NCBI GenBank assembly: GCA_023459915.1
Contig: JAEWSN010000182.1
Coordinates: 1 to 26,332 of the forward strand
Direction: 5' to 3'
DNA length: 26,332 nt
Source: Bacillota bacterium
GTDB lineage: Bacteria > Bacillota > Clostridia > DSM-8532
Under the pieces are notes generated by a model. It had not been told where the DNA came from, did not search any database, and saw only the letters and a list, made by a program, of their open reading frames with translations. Of this stretch, positions 20,036 through 26,332 are shown in pieces. A program made the position numbers and the translations under genes. Within the stretch, counting starts at the first letter, position 1, and the number at the start of each line of letters is the position of its first letter.

Positions 20036-21157
20036 TCATTCAATGTAGCCGTATTGCCTGAAAAATCTCTCCCGGAATCCCGGCAAATCATCTTCGCGGA
20101 TGGCCTGCCGCACCTGCTTCATCAGGGAGAGCAGGAAATGCAGGTTGTGCCAGGTGGCCAGACGCAGACCCAGCAGCTCGCCGGTCTTGAACAGATGCCG
20201 GATGTACCCGCGGGTGTAGTTGCGGCAGACATAGCAGTCGCAGGCGGGATCGAGCGGCGTGAAATCCCTGGCGTATTTCGCGTCCCGGACGATGATGCGG
20301 CCGTTGGCCGTAAAGATGGTGCCGTTGCGGCCAATCCGCGTGGGCAGCACACAATCGAACATGTCCACCCCGCGCAGCGCGCCGTCGATGAGATAATCGG
20401 GACTGCCCACGCCCATGAGATAGCGGGGCTTGTCTTTGGGCAGGTGCGGAATGGTGTGCTCCAGGATATCGTTCATGATCTCGCCGGGCTCGCCCACCGA
20501 CAACCCGCCGATGGAATAGCCGGGAAGATCGAGATCCACCAGCTGCTTGGCGCTTTCCACACGCAACTCCTTGTAGGTGCTCCCCTGCACAATGCCGAAC
20601 AGCGCCTGGTCATCCGGCCGCGCATGCGCAATCTGTCCGCGTTTGGCCCAGCGCGTGGTCATTTCCATGGAGCGCTTGGCATAGGCATAATCGCACGGAT
20701 AGGGCGCGCATTCGTCGAAGGACATGATGATGTCCGCCCCCAGCGCGTTCTGCACACCGATGGACGCTTCCGGCGACAGGAATTTTTTCGAGCCGTCGAT
20801 GTGGGATTGGAAGGTGACCCCTTCCTCCTTGATTTTCCGGATTTTGCTGAGACTGAACACCTGGAATCCGCCCGAATCCGTGAGGATGGGCCTGTCCCAG
20901 TGCATAAAGCCATGCAGCCCGCCGGCTTCGCGCACCAGCTCGTGGCCGGGGCGCAGAAACAGGTGATAGGTGTTGCTCAGGATGATTTCCGCACCGACTT
21001 CCTTGAGCTCCTCCGGCGTCATGCCCTTGACAGTGGCCTGTGTGCCGACCGGCATGAACGCGGGTGTCTCGATGGTGCCGTGCGGGGTATGGACGCGGCC
21101 AAGCCGCGCACCGCTTTTGGCGCAGGTTTTGATGAGTTCGTACCGTAAGGCGGGCAT
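20036..21157 (-). CDS. tgt: tRNA-guanine transglycosylase Tgt
   Basis: Exchanges the anticodon guanine of certain tRNAs for preQ1, the key step of queuosine formation. The 373-residue protein has the substrate loop LTDSGGFQVFSL (with D94), SFDECAPYP, GIVQGS, GGLSVGEP and the nucleophile D265 in LRGVDMFDCVLPTR. Its zinc site is C306, C308, C311 and H321 in CDCYVCRNYTRGYIRHL. The ATG at 21157 has an AGGAG site upstream. It lies between a membrane protein gene and yajC and has its own promoter, so it is not strictly in one operon with queA here. Confidence 0.96.
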   Translation of the reverse strand: MPALRYELIKTCAKSGARLGRVHTPHGTIETPAFMPVGTQATVKGMTPEELKEVGAEIILSNTYHLFLRPGHELVREAGGLHGFMHWDRPILTDSGGFQVFSLSKIRKIKEEGVTFQSHIDGSKKFLSPEASIGVQNALGADIIMSFDECAPYPCDYAYAKRSMEMTTRWAKRGQIAHARPDDQALFGIVQGSTYKELRVESAKQLVDLDLPGYSIGGLSVGEPGEIMNDILEHTIPHLPKDKPRYLMGVGSPDYLIDGALRGVDMFDCVLPTRIGRNGTIFTANGRIIVRDAKYARDFTPLDPACDCYVCRNYTRGYIRHLFKTGELLGLRLATWHNLHFLLSLMKQVRQAIREDDLPGFRERFFRQYGYIE

Positions 21158-21208
21158 GTGGTTTCTCCTGTCTGGGGCCTGTTACTCCGTGCGTGAGGCA
21201 CAACGGAT

Positions 21209-21237
21209 ATGATATCACGGTTTTCATCCGCTGTAAA
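21209..21237 (-). promoter_or_regulatory. Promoter for tgt
   Basis: Minus strand shows -35 TTTACA, a 17-bp spacer and -10 TATCAT preceded by TGA, so also an extended -10. The leader to the tgt ATG would be about 45 bases. Confidence 0.75.
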
Positions 21238-21301
21238 AAGGAGAAAGCCCGCGGCACGGGTCGCCCGGGATGCGCGCATCCGATCGCGGCGGATCAAAAC
21301 A

Positions 21302-21331
21302 CCGGCTCCCGTTCGCTTGAACGGAAGCCGG
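21302..21331 (-). terminator. Intrinsic terminator after the repeat membrane protein
   Basis: Arms of 13 bp with one mismatch (CCGGCTCCCGTTC against GAACGGAAGCCGG) flank a 4-base loop, followed on the minus strand by TGTTTTGA. It lies about 40 bases after the stop codon of the gene at 21370 and separates it from the tgt promoter. Confidence 0.75.
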
Positions 21332-21369
21332 CGCAATCATGGTCATGTCAGCTTGTTGCCACTGCGGAT

Positions 21370-22284
21370 TCACGCGTGCTTGTCCGGTTTGCGGCTGTAG
21401 TCGGAATTGACATACGGGTTTGTCTCGTCATCCAGATCCACTTCCGGCTCCGCCGTTGTGTCCGTGCGGGCCCAGTCCGGATTGTTGAACCGTTCGTCGT
21501 ATTCACGATACGCCTGCTGCCCGTATTCGCGCCATTGCTGGCGGCTTTTGGCCTCTTCCCAGCGCTGCCGGGTGTCCTGCGGATTGTTGCCGGTTCCCGC
21601 GGGCTTGCGACTTTTCCATTGGAACGGACGGCGCGCCTCCCCCGGTTTCTTGAGCAGGGTCAGCAATCCAATGACAATCAGCGCAAGTGCCAGCCCGTAC
21701 TTGCCGTAGCCGTAGTTGCCCATCAGGAAGGTGCCAAAGAATCCGAAGAAGGAAATGCCACCCAGGATGCCGACGGGAATGAGCAGGCCCTTGTTCTGCC
21801 TTTCTCCAAACCAGTACAGCAGCAGCAGACCCACGGCCGGCGACAGGATGAATCCGGGCCACAGGATGTGCCACATCCGCAGCAAGGTGGACAGGAAACA
21901 GGTGCCGGCCACCGTCACCAGGATGCCGACGGGAACCAAAAGCCCCGGGTTGTGTTCATGGCTGAACAGGTACATCAGCAAAAGACCGATGGCCGGCGCC
22001 AGGATGAAGCCGGGCCATACATAGTACATCAGCCCGAATGTGGTTCCCAACAGCAGCGTGAGCCCCACGCCGCCGAGGACACCGGCGGGTACCAGCAAAC
22101 CGGCCGAGGACGGCCCCTTGGACATGAACCCCGCCACAAAGAAAAAGGCAATCACAAACAGGATGACCGGTGCGCTGAACCCCCAGAGCCAGCTGAACCG
22201 GAACAGGTTCAACTGATTGAGAATCATCAGTACGCCCAGAACAACAAGCACAATACCCCAGAAAGGTTTTCCTTCGCGTTTCAT
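21370..22284 (-). CDS. Multi-helix membrane protein with internal repeats
   Basis: A 304-residue protein. The first 210 residues are nearly all hydrophobic, with helices at about 9-25, 36-54, 62-82, 88-107, 114-134, 140-159, 167-187 and 195-211. A 53-residue unit is repeated two and a half times. It begins GLLVPAGVL or GLLVPVGIL (residues 62, 114, 167) and contains WPGFILAPAIGLLL or WPGFILSPAVGLLL. The soluble tail (212-304) is charged, with a Gln/Arg/Tyr stretch (QQWREYGQQAYREYDERF). The first helix region (GIVLVVLGVLMILNQLNLF) resembles LiaF-type or DUF5668-type membrane domains. The ATG has GGAGG seven bases upstream. It sits between queA and tgt. Function unknown. Confidence 0.8.
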   Translation of the reverse strand: MKREGKPFWGIVLVVLGVLMILNQLNLFRFSWLWGFSAPVILFVIAFFFVAGFMSKGPSSAGLLVPAGVLGGVGLTLLLGTTFGLMYYVWPGFILAPAIGLLLMYLFSHEHNPGLLVPVGILVTVAGTCFLSTLLRMWHILWPGFILSPAVGLLLLYWFGERQNKGLLIPVGILGGISFFGFFGTFLMGNYGYGKYGLALALIVIGLLTLLKKPGEARRPFQWKSRKPAGTGNNPQDTRQRWEEAKSRQQWREYGQQAYREYDERFNNPDWARTDTTAEPEVDLDDETNPYVNSDYSRKPDKHA

Positions 22285-22314
22285 AACATGACCTCCGTTC
22301 CATCTGATGACCCC

Positions 22315-22320
22315 AGTATA
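22315..22320 (-). promoter_or_regulatory. Possible -10 box for the repeat membrane protein
   Basis: Minus strand TATACT lies about 30 bases before the start codon. No good -35 or TG extension is present, so this is a weak call. Confidence 0.3.
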
Positions 22321-22420
22321 ATCCGCAACCATGAGGAACACCTGTTGGGGCAATTAGAGTTTCATGAGAAAATGCGTTGGATTTGACCATACAGTGCTTT
22401 GCGTTTTTAGTGACTTGGGA

Positions 22421-23554
22421 TCAGCCGGCCCCCTCGGTCTTCATGCCTTCGGGCAGAATGAACATGGCGTCGCCAAAGCTGAAAAACCGGTACTCCATAT
22501 CCACCGCCGTCTTGTACGCGTGCAGCATCACATCCCGGCCCGCCATTGCTGAAACCAGCATCAACAGCGTGGATTCCGGCAGATGGAAATTCGTGATCAG
22601 CCCATCCACCACCTGGAACCGGTATCCGGGATAGATGAAAATCCGGGTTTCGCCGGCCATGGGCGCCAGTAAGGGTGGGGTCAGACCCCCTGCAGCATCG
22701 GGGGTCTGACCCCCTGTTGAATCGGGGGTCTGACCCCATTCGGTCCGGGACGCGCAGGTGCTGGCGACGGATTCCAGCACGCGCACGGAGGTGGTTCCCA
22801 CCGCGATGACCCGGTGCCCCTCCCGTTTCGCGTTCAGGATGGTCTGGCACGCCTGTTCTCCCAACTCATAGGTCTCGGCGTGCATCACGTGTTCCCGCAC
22901 ATCGGTCACCTTCACGGGGCGGAAGGTACCAAGGCCCACATGCAAGGTGACCTCCGCAATGTGAACCCCCTTGTCCCGAAGGGCTTCCATCAGTTCCGGC
23001 GTAAAGTGCAGTCCGGCCGTCGGCGCGGCGGCGGATCCTTCCCATTTGGCGTACACCGTCTGATACCGCTCGCGATCCTCCAGCGACGCGGTGATGTACG
23101 GCGGCAGCGGCATCATGCCCACGCGGTCCAGAACTTCCTCCCACACCCCATCATACGAGAAGCGCACCCGACGGTTCCCCTCCTCCAGCAGGCCCATGAC
23201 CTCCGCCCGCAGCAACCCGCCGCCAAACAGGAAGCGCGCGCCGATTCCGGCCTTCCTGCCGGGTTTGACGAGCACCTCCCATTCATCGCGCGCCAGCCGC
23301 TTGAGCAGCACGAACTCCATCTTTCCGCCGCTGCCTTCCTTTTCGCCGATGAGGCGGGCGGGAATGACCCGGGTGTTGTTGACGACCAGGCAATCTCCCG
23401 GCACCAAATAGTCCGGCAAATCGCGAAACACGCGATGCGCCAGGGCTGCCGGCTCGCGCTGGAGCACCAGCAGGCGCGAGGTGTCCCGCGGTTCAACCGG
23501 GTGTTGCGCAATGAGCCGCTCGGGCAGGTCGTACCAAAAATCCTTTGTCTGCAT
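22421..23554 (-). CDS. queA: S-adenosylmethionine:tRNA ribosyltransferase-isomerase QueA
   Basis: Transfers and isomerises the ribosyl part of S-adenosylmethionine onto preQ1 in tRNA, giving epoxyqueuosine, the substrate of QueH. The 377-residue protein has the family motifs FWYDLPERLIAQHP, VVNNTRVIPARL, SAAAPTAGLHFT, LHVGLGTFRPV, GTTSVRVLES, IFIYPGYRFQVVDGLITNFH and STLLMLVSAMAG. Residues about 272-299 form an insertion between the conserved LES and IFIYPGY segments. It is built from three palindromes (GQTPD, GQTPD and GLTPP). The ATG has GGAGG four bases upstream; the longer open frame upstream has no support. The last residues (KTEGAG) follow the final conserved motif. Confidence 0.96.
   Translation of the reverse strand: MQTKDFWYDLPERLIAQHPVEPRDTSRLLVLQREPAALAHRVFRDLPDYLVPGDCLVVNNTRVIPARLIGEKEGSGGKMEFVLLKRLARDEWEVLVKPGRKAGIGARFLFGGGLLRAEVMGLLEEGNRRVRFSYDGVWEEVLDRVGMMPLPPYITASLEDRERYQTVYAKWEGSAAAPTAGLHFTPELMEALRDKGVHIAEVTLHVGLGTFRPVKVTDVREHVMHAETYELGEQACQTILNAKREGHRVIAVGTTSVRVLESVASTCASRTEWGQTPDSTGGQTPDAAGGLTPPLLAPMAGETRIFIYPGYRFQVVDGLITNFHLPESTLLMLVSAMAGRDVMLHAYKTAVDMEYRFFSFGDAMFILPEGMKTEGAG
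22677..22737. repeat. Three GGGGTCWGACCCC palindromes in queA (24-bp period)
   Basis: Exact copies at 22677, 22701 and 22725, 24 bp apart. On the coding strand two have A and one has T at the centre. They are read as Gly-Gln-Thr-Pro or Gly-Leu-Thr-Pro, in a frame where neither form gives a stop codon. Confidence 0.93.
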
Positions 23555-23593
23555 GGTTCCTCCAAGGTGAATGTCATGGGATGTCTGCCCTGT

Positions 23594-23623
23594 ATTGTAC
23601 CTGTTCCCATACCTCACTGTAAA
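23594..23623 (-). promoter_or_regulatory. Promoter for queA
   Basis: Minus strand shows -35 TTTACA, an 18-bp spacer and -10 TACAAT, giving a short leader of about 35 bases before the queA ATG. Confidence 0.6.
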
Positions 23624-23739
23624 TTGACAGTCTTGCCAATGACCACAGGGCGGAGAACGCCACAACTTGCGGAAGTCAGGATTTTCATAGATGTAGACCA
23701 ACAAAATGATTCTTTGTTTGATTATATGCAAACATGAAC

Positions 23740-23768
23740 TTGATCTGTATGCTTTATTTGCGTACAAT
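23740..23768 (+). promoter_or_regulatory. Promoter for the DUF2087 regulator
   Basis: Plus strand shows -35 TTGATC, a 17-bp spacer and -10 TACAAT, about 65 bases before the start codon. The region upstream (23690-23740) is AT-rich, unlike most of the window. It diverges from the queA promoter. Confidence 0.7.
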
Positions 23769-23831
23769 GGAACTGACCTGAAGGCCCGGACATTCCTGGG
23801 TTCCCAAAAGGTTCAGTACAAGGAGGACCCC

Positions 23832-24605
23832 ATGCCTCACACCAACAGCGACGATCTCTTTTTCTCCGCGTCTCCGGAAGAACTGGCAAAAGGCGTGAAA
23901 ACAGATGCCGCCGGCATCCATCACTGCCTCATCTGCTTTGCGACCTTCCAATCCGGCTGTGTCTACGACGTGGCCGGCACCTTGTATGAAGGCGAACGGG
24001 CCGCGCGGGAACATGTGCAACACGAACACGGCGACACCGGCATCTGGCTGGCGGATCTCAACAAGCGGCTCACCGGACTCACGGACACCCAGCGCCTGTT
24101 GCTCCACTGCATGCGCGAGGGGTTGGACGACAAACAGATCGCGGCACGGATGGGCATCTCCGCCTCCACGGTCCGAAACCACCGTTTCCAGATGCGGGAA
24201 CGCGCGCGGCAGGCACGCGTGTTCCTGGCCCTGATGCTGCTGACAGAACAGGCGCCTGTGCCGCAAAGACCGCATGAGGAACTGATGGCGGTCGGAAGGG
24301 GAGCCACCATGGTGGACGAACGCTATGCCATGACTCAAAAGGAATATGACGAAATCCTGGGCCGCTATTTCCCCGAAGGGCTGGACGGTCCGCTGAAGGA
24401 ATTCCCCGCCAGGGAAAAAAGGAAAATGGCCATCCTGACGCATCTGGTGAAGCGCTTCACGCCTGGAATCCGGTATACGGAAAAACAGGTCACGGAGATT
24501 CTGAAGACCGCCCACGCGGATCACGCCACGCTGCGCCGATACCTCATCGAATACGGGTTCATGCAGCGGGAGCGCGATTGCAGCGCGTATTGGCGCAAGC
24601 CGTGA
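23832..24605 (+). CDS. Transcriptional regulator with LuxR-type HTH and DUF2087
   Basis: A 257-residue protein with three parts. The N-terminus has a possible metal site: C32 and C35 in HHCLICF, with H61, H64 and H66 in REHVQHEHG. The middle (about 79-130) is a LuxR-type helix-turn-helix, LTDTQRLLLHCMREGLDDKQ then ISASTVRNHRFQMRER. The C-terminal part (about 168-255) is DUF2087, with EYDEILGRYFPEG, FPAREKRKMAILTHLVKRF, RYTEKQVTEILK, LRRYLIEYGFMQRE and AYWR. No sensor or receiver domain is present, so the N-terminal Cys/His part may sense a metal or redox state; that is inference. The ATG has AAGGAGG five bases upstream. It converges on the HD-GYP gene with a 13-base gap and no visible terminator. 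Confidence 0.88.
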   Translation: MPHTNSDDLFFSASPEELAKGVKTDAAGIHHCLICFATFQSGCVYDVAGTLYEGERAAREHVQHEHGDTGIWLADLNKRLTGLTDTQRLLLHCMREGLDDKQIAARMGISASTVRNHRFQMRERARQARVFLALMLLTEQAPVPQRPHEELMAVGRGATMVDERYAMTQKEYDEILGRYFPEGLDGPLKEFPAREKRKMAILTHLVKRFTPGIRYTEKQVTEILKTAHADHATLRRYLIEYGFMQRERDCSAYWRKP

Positions 24606-24618
24606 TGTCCGAACCGCG

Positions 24619-26091
24619 TCAATGCCATTGCGTGTTCACCAGCGCCTGGATTTTGTCGTACCGTTCAAAGAACAGGTCCAGCAGATCGGGGTCGAAATGC
24701 TTGCCCTTCTGCGCCATGAGGTACTCAAGCACCTGATCCTCCGGCCATGCCTTCTTGTACACCCGATCGTGGGAAAGGGCGTCATAGACATCCGCGATTG
24801 CCAGCATCCGCCCGTACGGGTGGATGTCTTTTCCGTGGACGCCGTCGGGATAGCCCGTGCCATCAAACCGTTCATGATGCTGCCCGGCCATGACGGCCGC
24901 CACCCGAAACAACGGGCGCGCGGATTTGGAGAGGATTTCCCGACCGATGCGGGCATGCTGTTTGATGACATTGAATTCATCCGGTGTGAGTGACCCAGGC
25001 TTGTTGAGAATGGATTCGGGAATCACAATCTTGCCGACATCGTGGAACGCGGCCGCCAGGCCCACCAGCTCCAGCTCGTCACGGGCAACGCCGGACCATT
25101 CCGCCAACAGCCGGGTGATGCCGGCCACCCGGTGCACATGATACACCGTCTCACCCGAACGCGCCTCCATCAGCTCGCCGAGATTGAGAATGATTTCGCG
25201 CTGGGTGGCATCGCTGTCACGGCGCAGCTCCAGATTCTCGAACGCGGAGGTGATGCTGTTGACGAACATCCGCAGCAAATTGGCGGTCCAGTCGTCCATG
25301 GTCGGAATGCCGCGCACATGCAGATAGCCCTTGGTGCCCAGCGAGGAACCCATGGACAGCGTCATGCCGCCATCATGGCGGCGGATGTAGTTGGTGGCCA
25401 GAATTTCCCTGGCCAGCGCGGGCGTCAGCTTGCCGGCACCGTCGCTGCGTGTGGCAAACACTCCCCGGCCTTCCATCACGTCGAGGGTTCCATCCCCCTT
25501 GTCCACCGCGAACACAATGTCGTGCGTCTCGCCGGCGGCCCACAGGTTCAGGAAGGGCAGCAGCTGATCAATGACCGTTCCGGAGAACTGCTTCACCGTG
25601 TTGGATTGAAACAGCGCCGGGTTCCTTTCCACCAGATGGTGCAAAATGGCATGGCTGCGCGCGGTTTCGCGCATCTGGTTCCATGAGCGCAGCGCCGTCA
25701 TCAGCGTCACGCGCAGCTTGTCGATGGTCAGCTCCGTTTTTTCCTTGTAGTCGTTGATGTCATACCGGCTGACGGCCTCGAGCAGCGGCGCCTTGCCGGG
25801 CTGCCCGGTCCGGATGATGATGCGGACCAGCTGGTTGTCCAGTTCTTCCCGAATGTAGCGGACCAGCTGGAACCCCGTGTCGTCCTGTTCCATGACAACA
25901 TCGAGCAGCACCACGGCGATATCGGGTACCGCGTTGAGCTGCCGCTTGCATTCCTCCGCGTTGTGCGCGTCGTACACCACAACACGGCGGCCGGCAAACT
26001 CGTAGTCTTCCAGGGCCATTCGTGTCACCGCCAGCATGTCCGGTTCGTCATCGACCACCAGCACATGCCAGACATCATTCGCATTGGTCAT
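24619..26091 (-). CDS. Response regulator with REC, DUF3369 and HD-GYP domains
   Basis: A 490-residue regulator expected to hydrolyse cyclic di-GMP when phosphorylated. The receiver domain (about 8-130) has the acidic pocket DD14-15, phosphoacceptor D64 in VLLDVVME, T95 and K116. DUF3369, a GAF-like domain, follows (about 145-295). The HD-GYP domain (about 300-485) is complete: H350-D351 in FHDVGK, H379, HH405-406 in QHHERFDGTGYP, GYP 413-415 and ADVYDAL 433-439. The ATG has AGGAG six bases upstream. A terminator hairpin lies just before the leader, so the gene is probably a separate unit. The partner histidine kinase is not in view. Confidence 0.95.
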   Translation of the reverse strand: MTNANDVWHVLVVDDEPDMLAVTRMALEDYEFAGRRVVVYDAHNAEECKRQLNAVPDIAVVLLDVVMEQDDTGFQLVRYIREELDNQLVRIIIRTGQPGKAPLLEAVSRYDINDYKEKTELTIDKLRVTLMTALRSWNQMRETARSHAILHHLVERNPALFQSNTVKQFSGTVIDQLLPFLNLWAAGETHDIVFAVDKGDGTLDVMEGRGVFATRSDGAGKLTPALAREILATNYIRRHDGGMTLSMGSSLGTKGYLHVRGIPTMDDWTANLLRMFVNSITSAFENLELRRDSDATQREIILNLGELMEARSGETVYHVHRVAGITRLLAEWSGVARDELELVGLAAAFHDVGKIVIPESILNKPGSLTPDEFNVIKQHARIGREILSKSARPLFRVAAVMAGQHHERFDGTGYPDGVHGKDIHPYGRMLAIADVYDALSHDRVYKKAWPEDQVLEYLMAQKGKHFDPDLLDLFFERYDKIQALVNTQWH

Positions 26092-26128
26092 CTGCAGCTC
26101 CTGTAAAGCACAACTTCCGCAAAAACAA

Positions 26129-26167
26129 GGAAACGGAGGATCGGCCGGAAGCCGCTCCTCCGTTTCC
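26129..26167 (-). terminator. Intrinsic terminator ahead of the HD-GYP gene
   Basis: Perfect 12-bp arms (GGAAACGGAGGA and complement) with an inner 4-bp stem, followed on the minus strand by TTGTTTTTG. It ends the gene at the right edge. It lies only about 40 bases before the HD-GYP start, and no strong promoter lies between. The HD-GYP gene is therefore either transcribed by read-through or from a weak promoter upstream (a TGGTAAACT box near 26245), which would make this an attenuator. Confidence 0.85.
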
Positions 26168-26264
26168 CCTCATGTTACTGTTACCCGGGGGATTCCCATT
26201 GGAACCATTTTTGTTGATGATTTCGCGGCAAACCTCTTGCAGTTTACCACAAATCATTGTTTTT

Positions 26265-26332
26265 TTACAGCATGCGGGACAGCAGCTGGCTGCTGCGGTC
26301 CAGGAAGTCGGACATGGCCTGCCCGTCGAGCG
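26265..26332 (-). CDS. 3' end of a gene running off the right edge
   Basis: The last 22 codons of a minus-strand gene, ending LDGQAMSDFLDRSSQLLSRML before a TAA stop. The terminator at 26129-26167 lies about 100 bases downstream. The tail looks like an amphipathic helix. Too little is present to name it; a histidine kinase partner for the HD-GYP regulator is one possibility by context only. Confidence 0.5.
   Translation of the reverse strand, partial: LDGQAMSDFLDRSSQLLSRML

Noticed and set aside
24606..24618. Terminator between the convergent regulator and HD-GYP genes
   Set aside because: Only 13 bases separate the stops and no hairpin with a T-run is visible.

Overview
The window looks like the chromosome of a fairly GC-rich, Gram-positive-type anaerobe, most likely an uncultured member of the Clostridia (Bacillota). 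Pointers are a class D-like sortase, strong GGAGG ribosome binding sites, a two-OB-fold SSB beside a small P-loop protein, a LuxR-type HTH plus DUF2087 regulator, QueH-type queuosine synthesis, and a Gram-positive NagZ lipoprotein. The assignment rests on gene families only. Nearly all genes are housekeeping genes on the minus strand; only two are on the plus strand. No rRNA, tRNA, CRISPR array, transposase or prophage gene was seen.

Layout. 1-154: a tight array of perfect hairpins after the amidase stop codon. 155-6541 (minus): def, fmt, nagZ, queH, a putative 76-residue membrane ORF and a large AMIN/amidase_3 cell-wall hydrolase. 6740-9130: priA. 9320-10595: a small P-loop NTPase and ssb, separated by a hairpin array. 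10845-13790: dprA and the ComM/YifB AAA+ protein. 14141-14908 (plus): a four-helix membrane protein behind eight 14-bp repeats. 14913-15369: a RelE/ParE-type toxin-antitoxin pair. 15431-19422: rimM, trmD, rarA, a small membrane protein and a sortase, in one tightly coupled run. 19571-23554: queA, a repeat-containing membrane protein, tgt and yajC. 23832-24605 (plus): the DUF2087 regulator. 24619-26091: a REC-DUF3369-HD-GYP response regulator. The right edge holds the last codons of one more gene.

Functional themes are translation start and tRNA maturation (Def, Fmt, TrmD, RimM, QueA, Tgt, QueH), replication restart and DNA processing (PriA, SSB, RarA, DprA, ComM), and the cell wall (amidase, NagZ, sortase).

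The striking feature is not a gene but the DNA texture. Short repeats and palindromes occupy almost every place where they can be tolerated. (i) The palindrome GGGGTCWGACCCC occurs eight times exactly, all inside nagZ, trmD and queA, and is read in all three frames. (ii) Perfect hairpin arrays follow the amidase and ssb genes. (iii) The last codons plus stop codon of rimM, dprA and yifB are tandemly duplicated after the stop. (iv) In-frame microrepeats expand linkers of the amidase, NagZ, Fmt, PriA, QueA and sortase; one of them is read in two frames by two overlapping genes. This points to an unusually active repeat-generating or repeat-spreading process in this genome.
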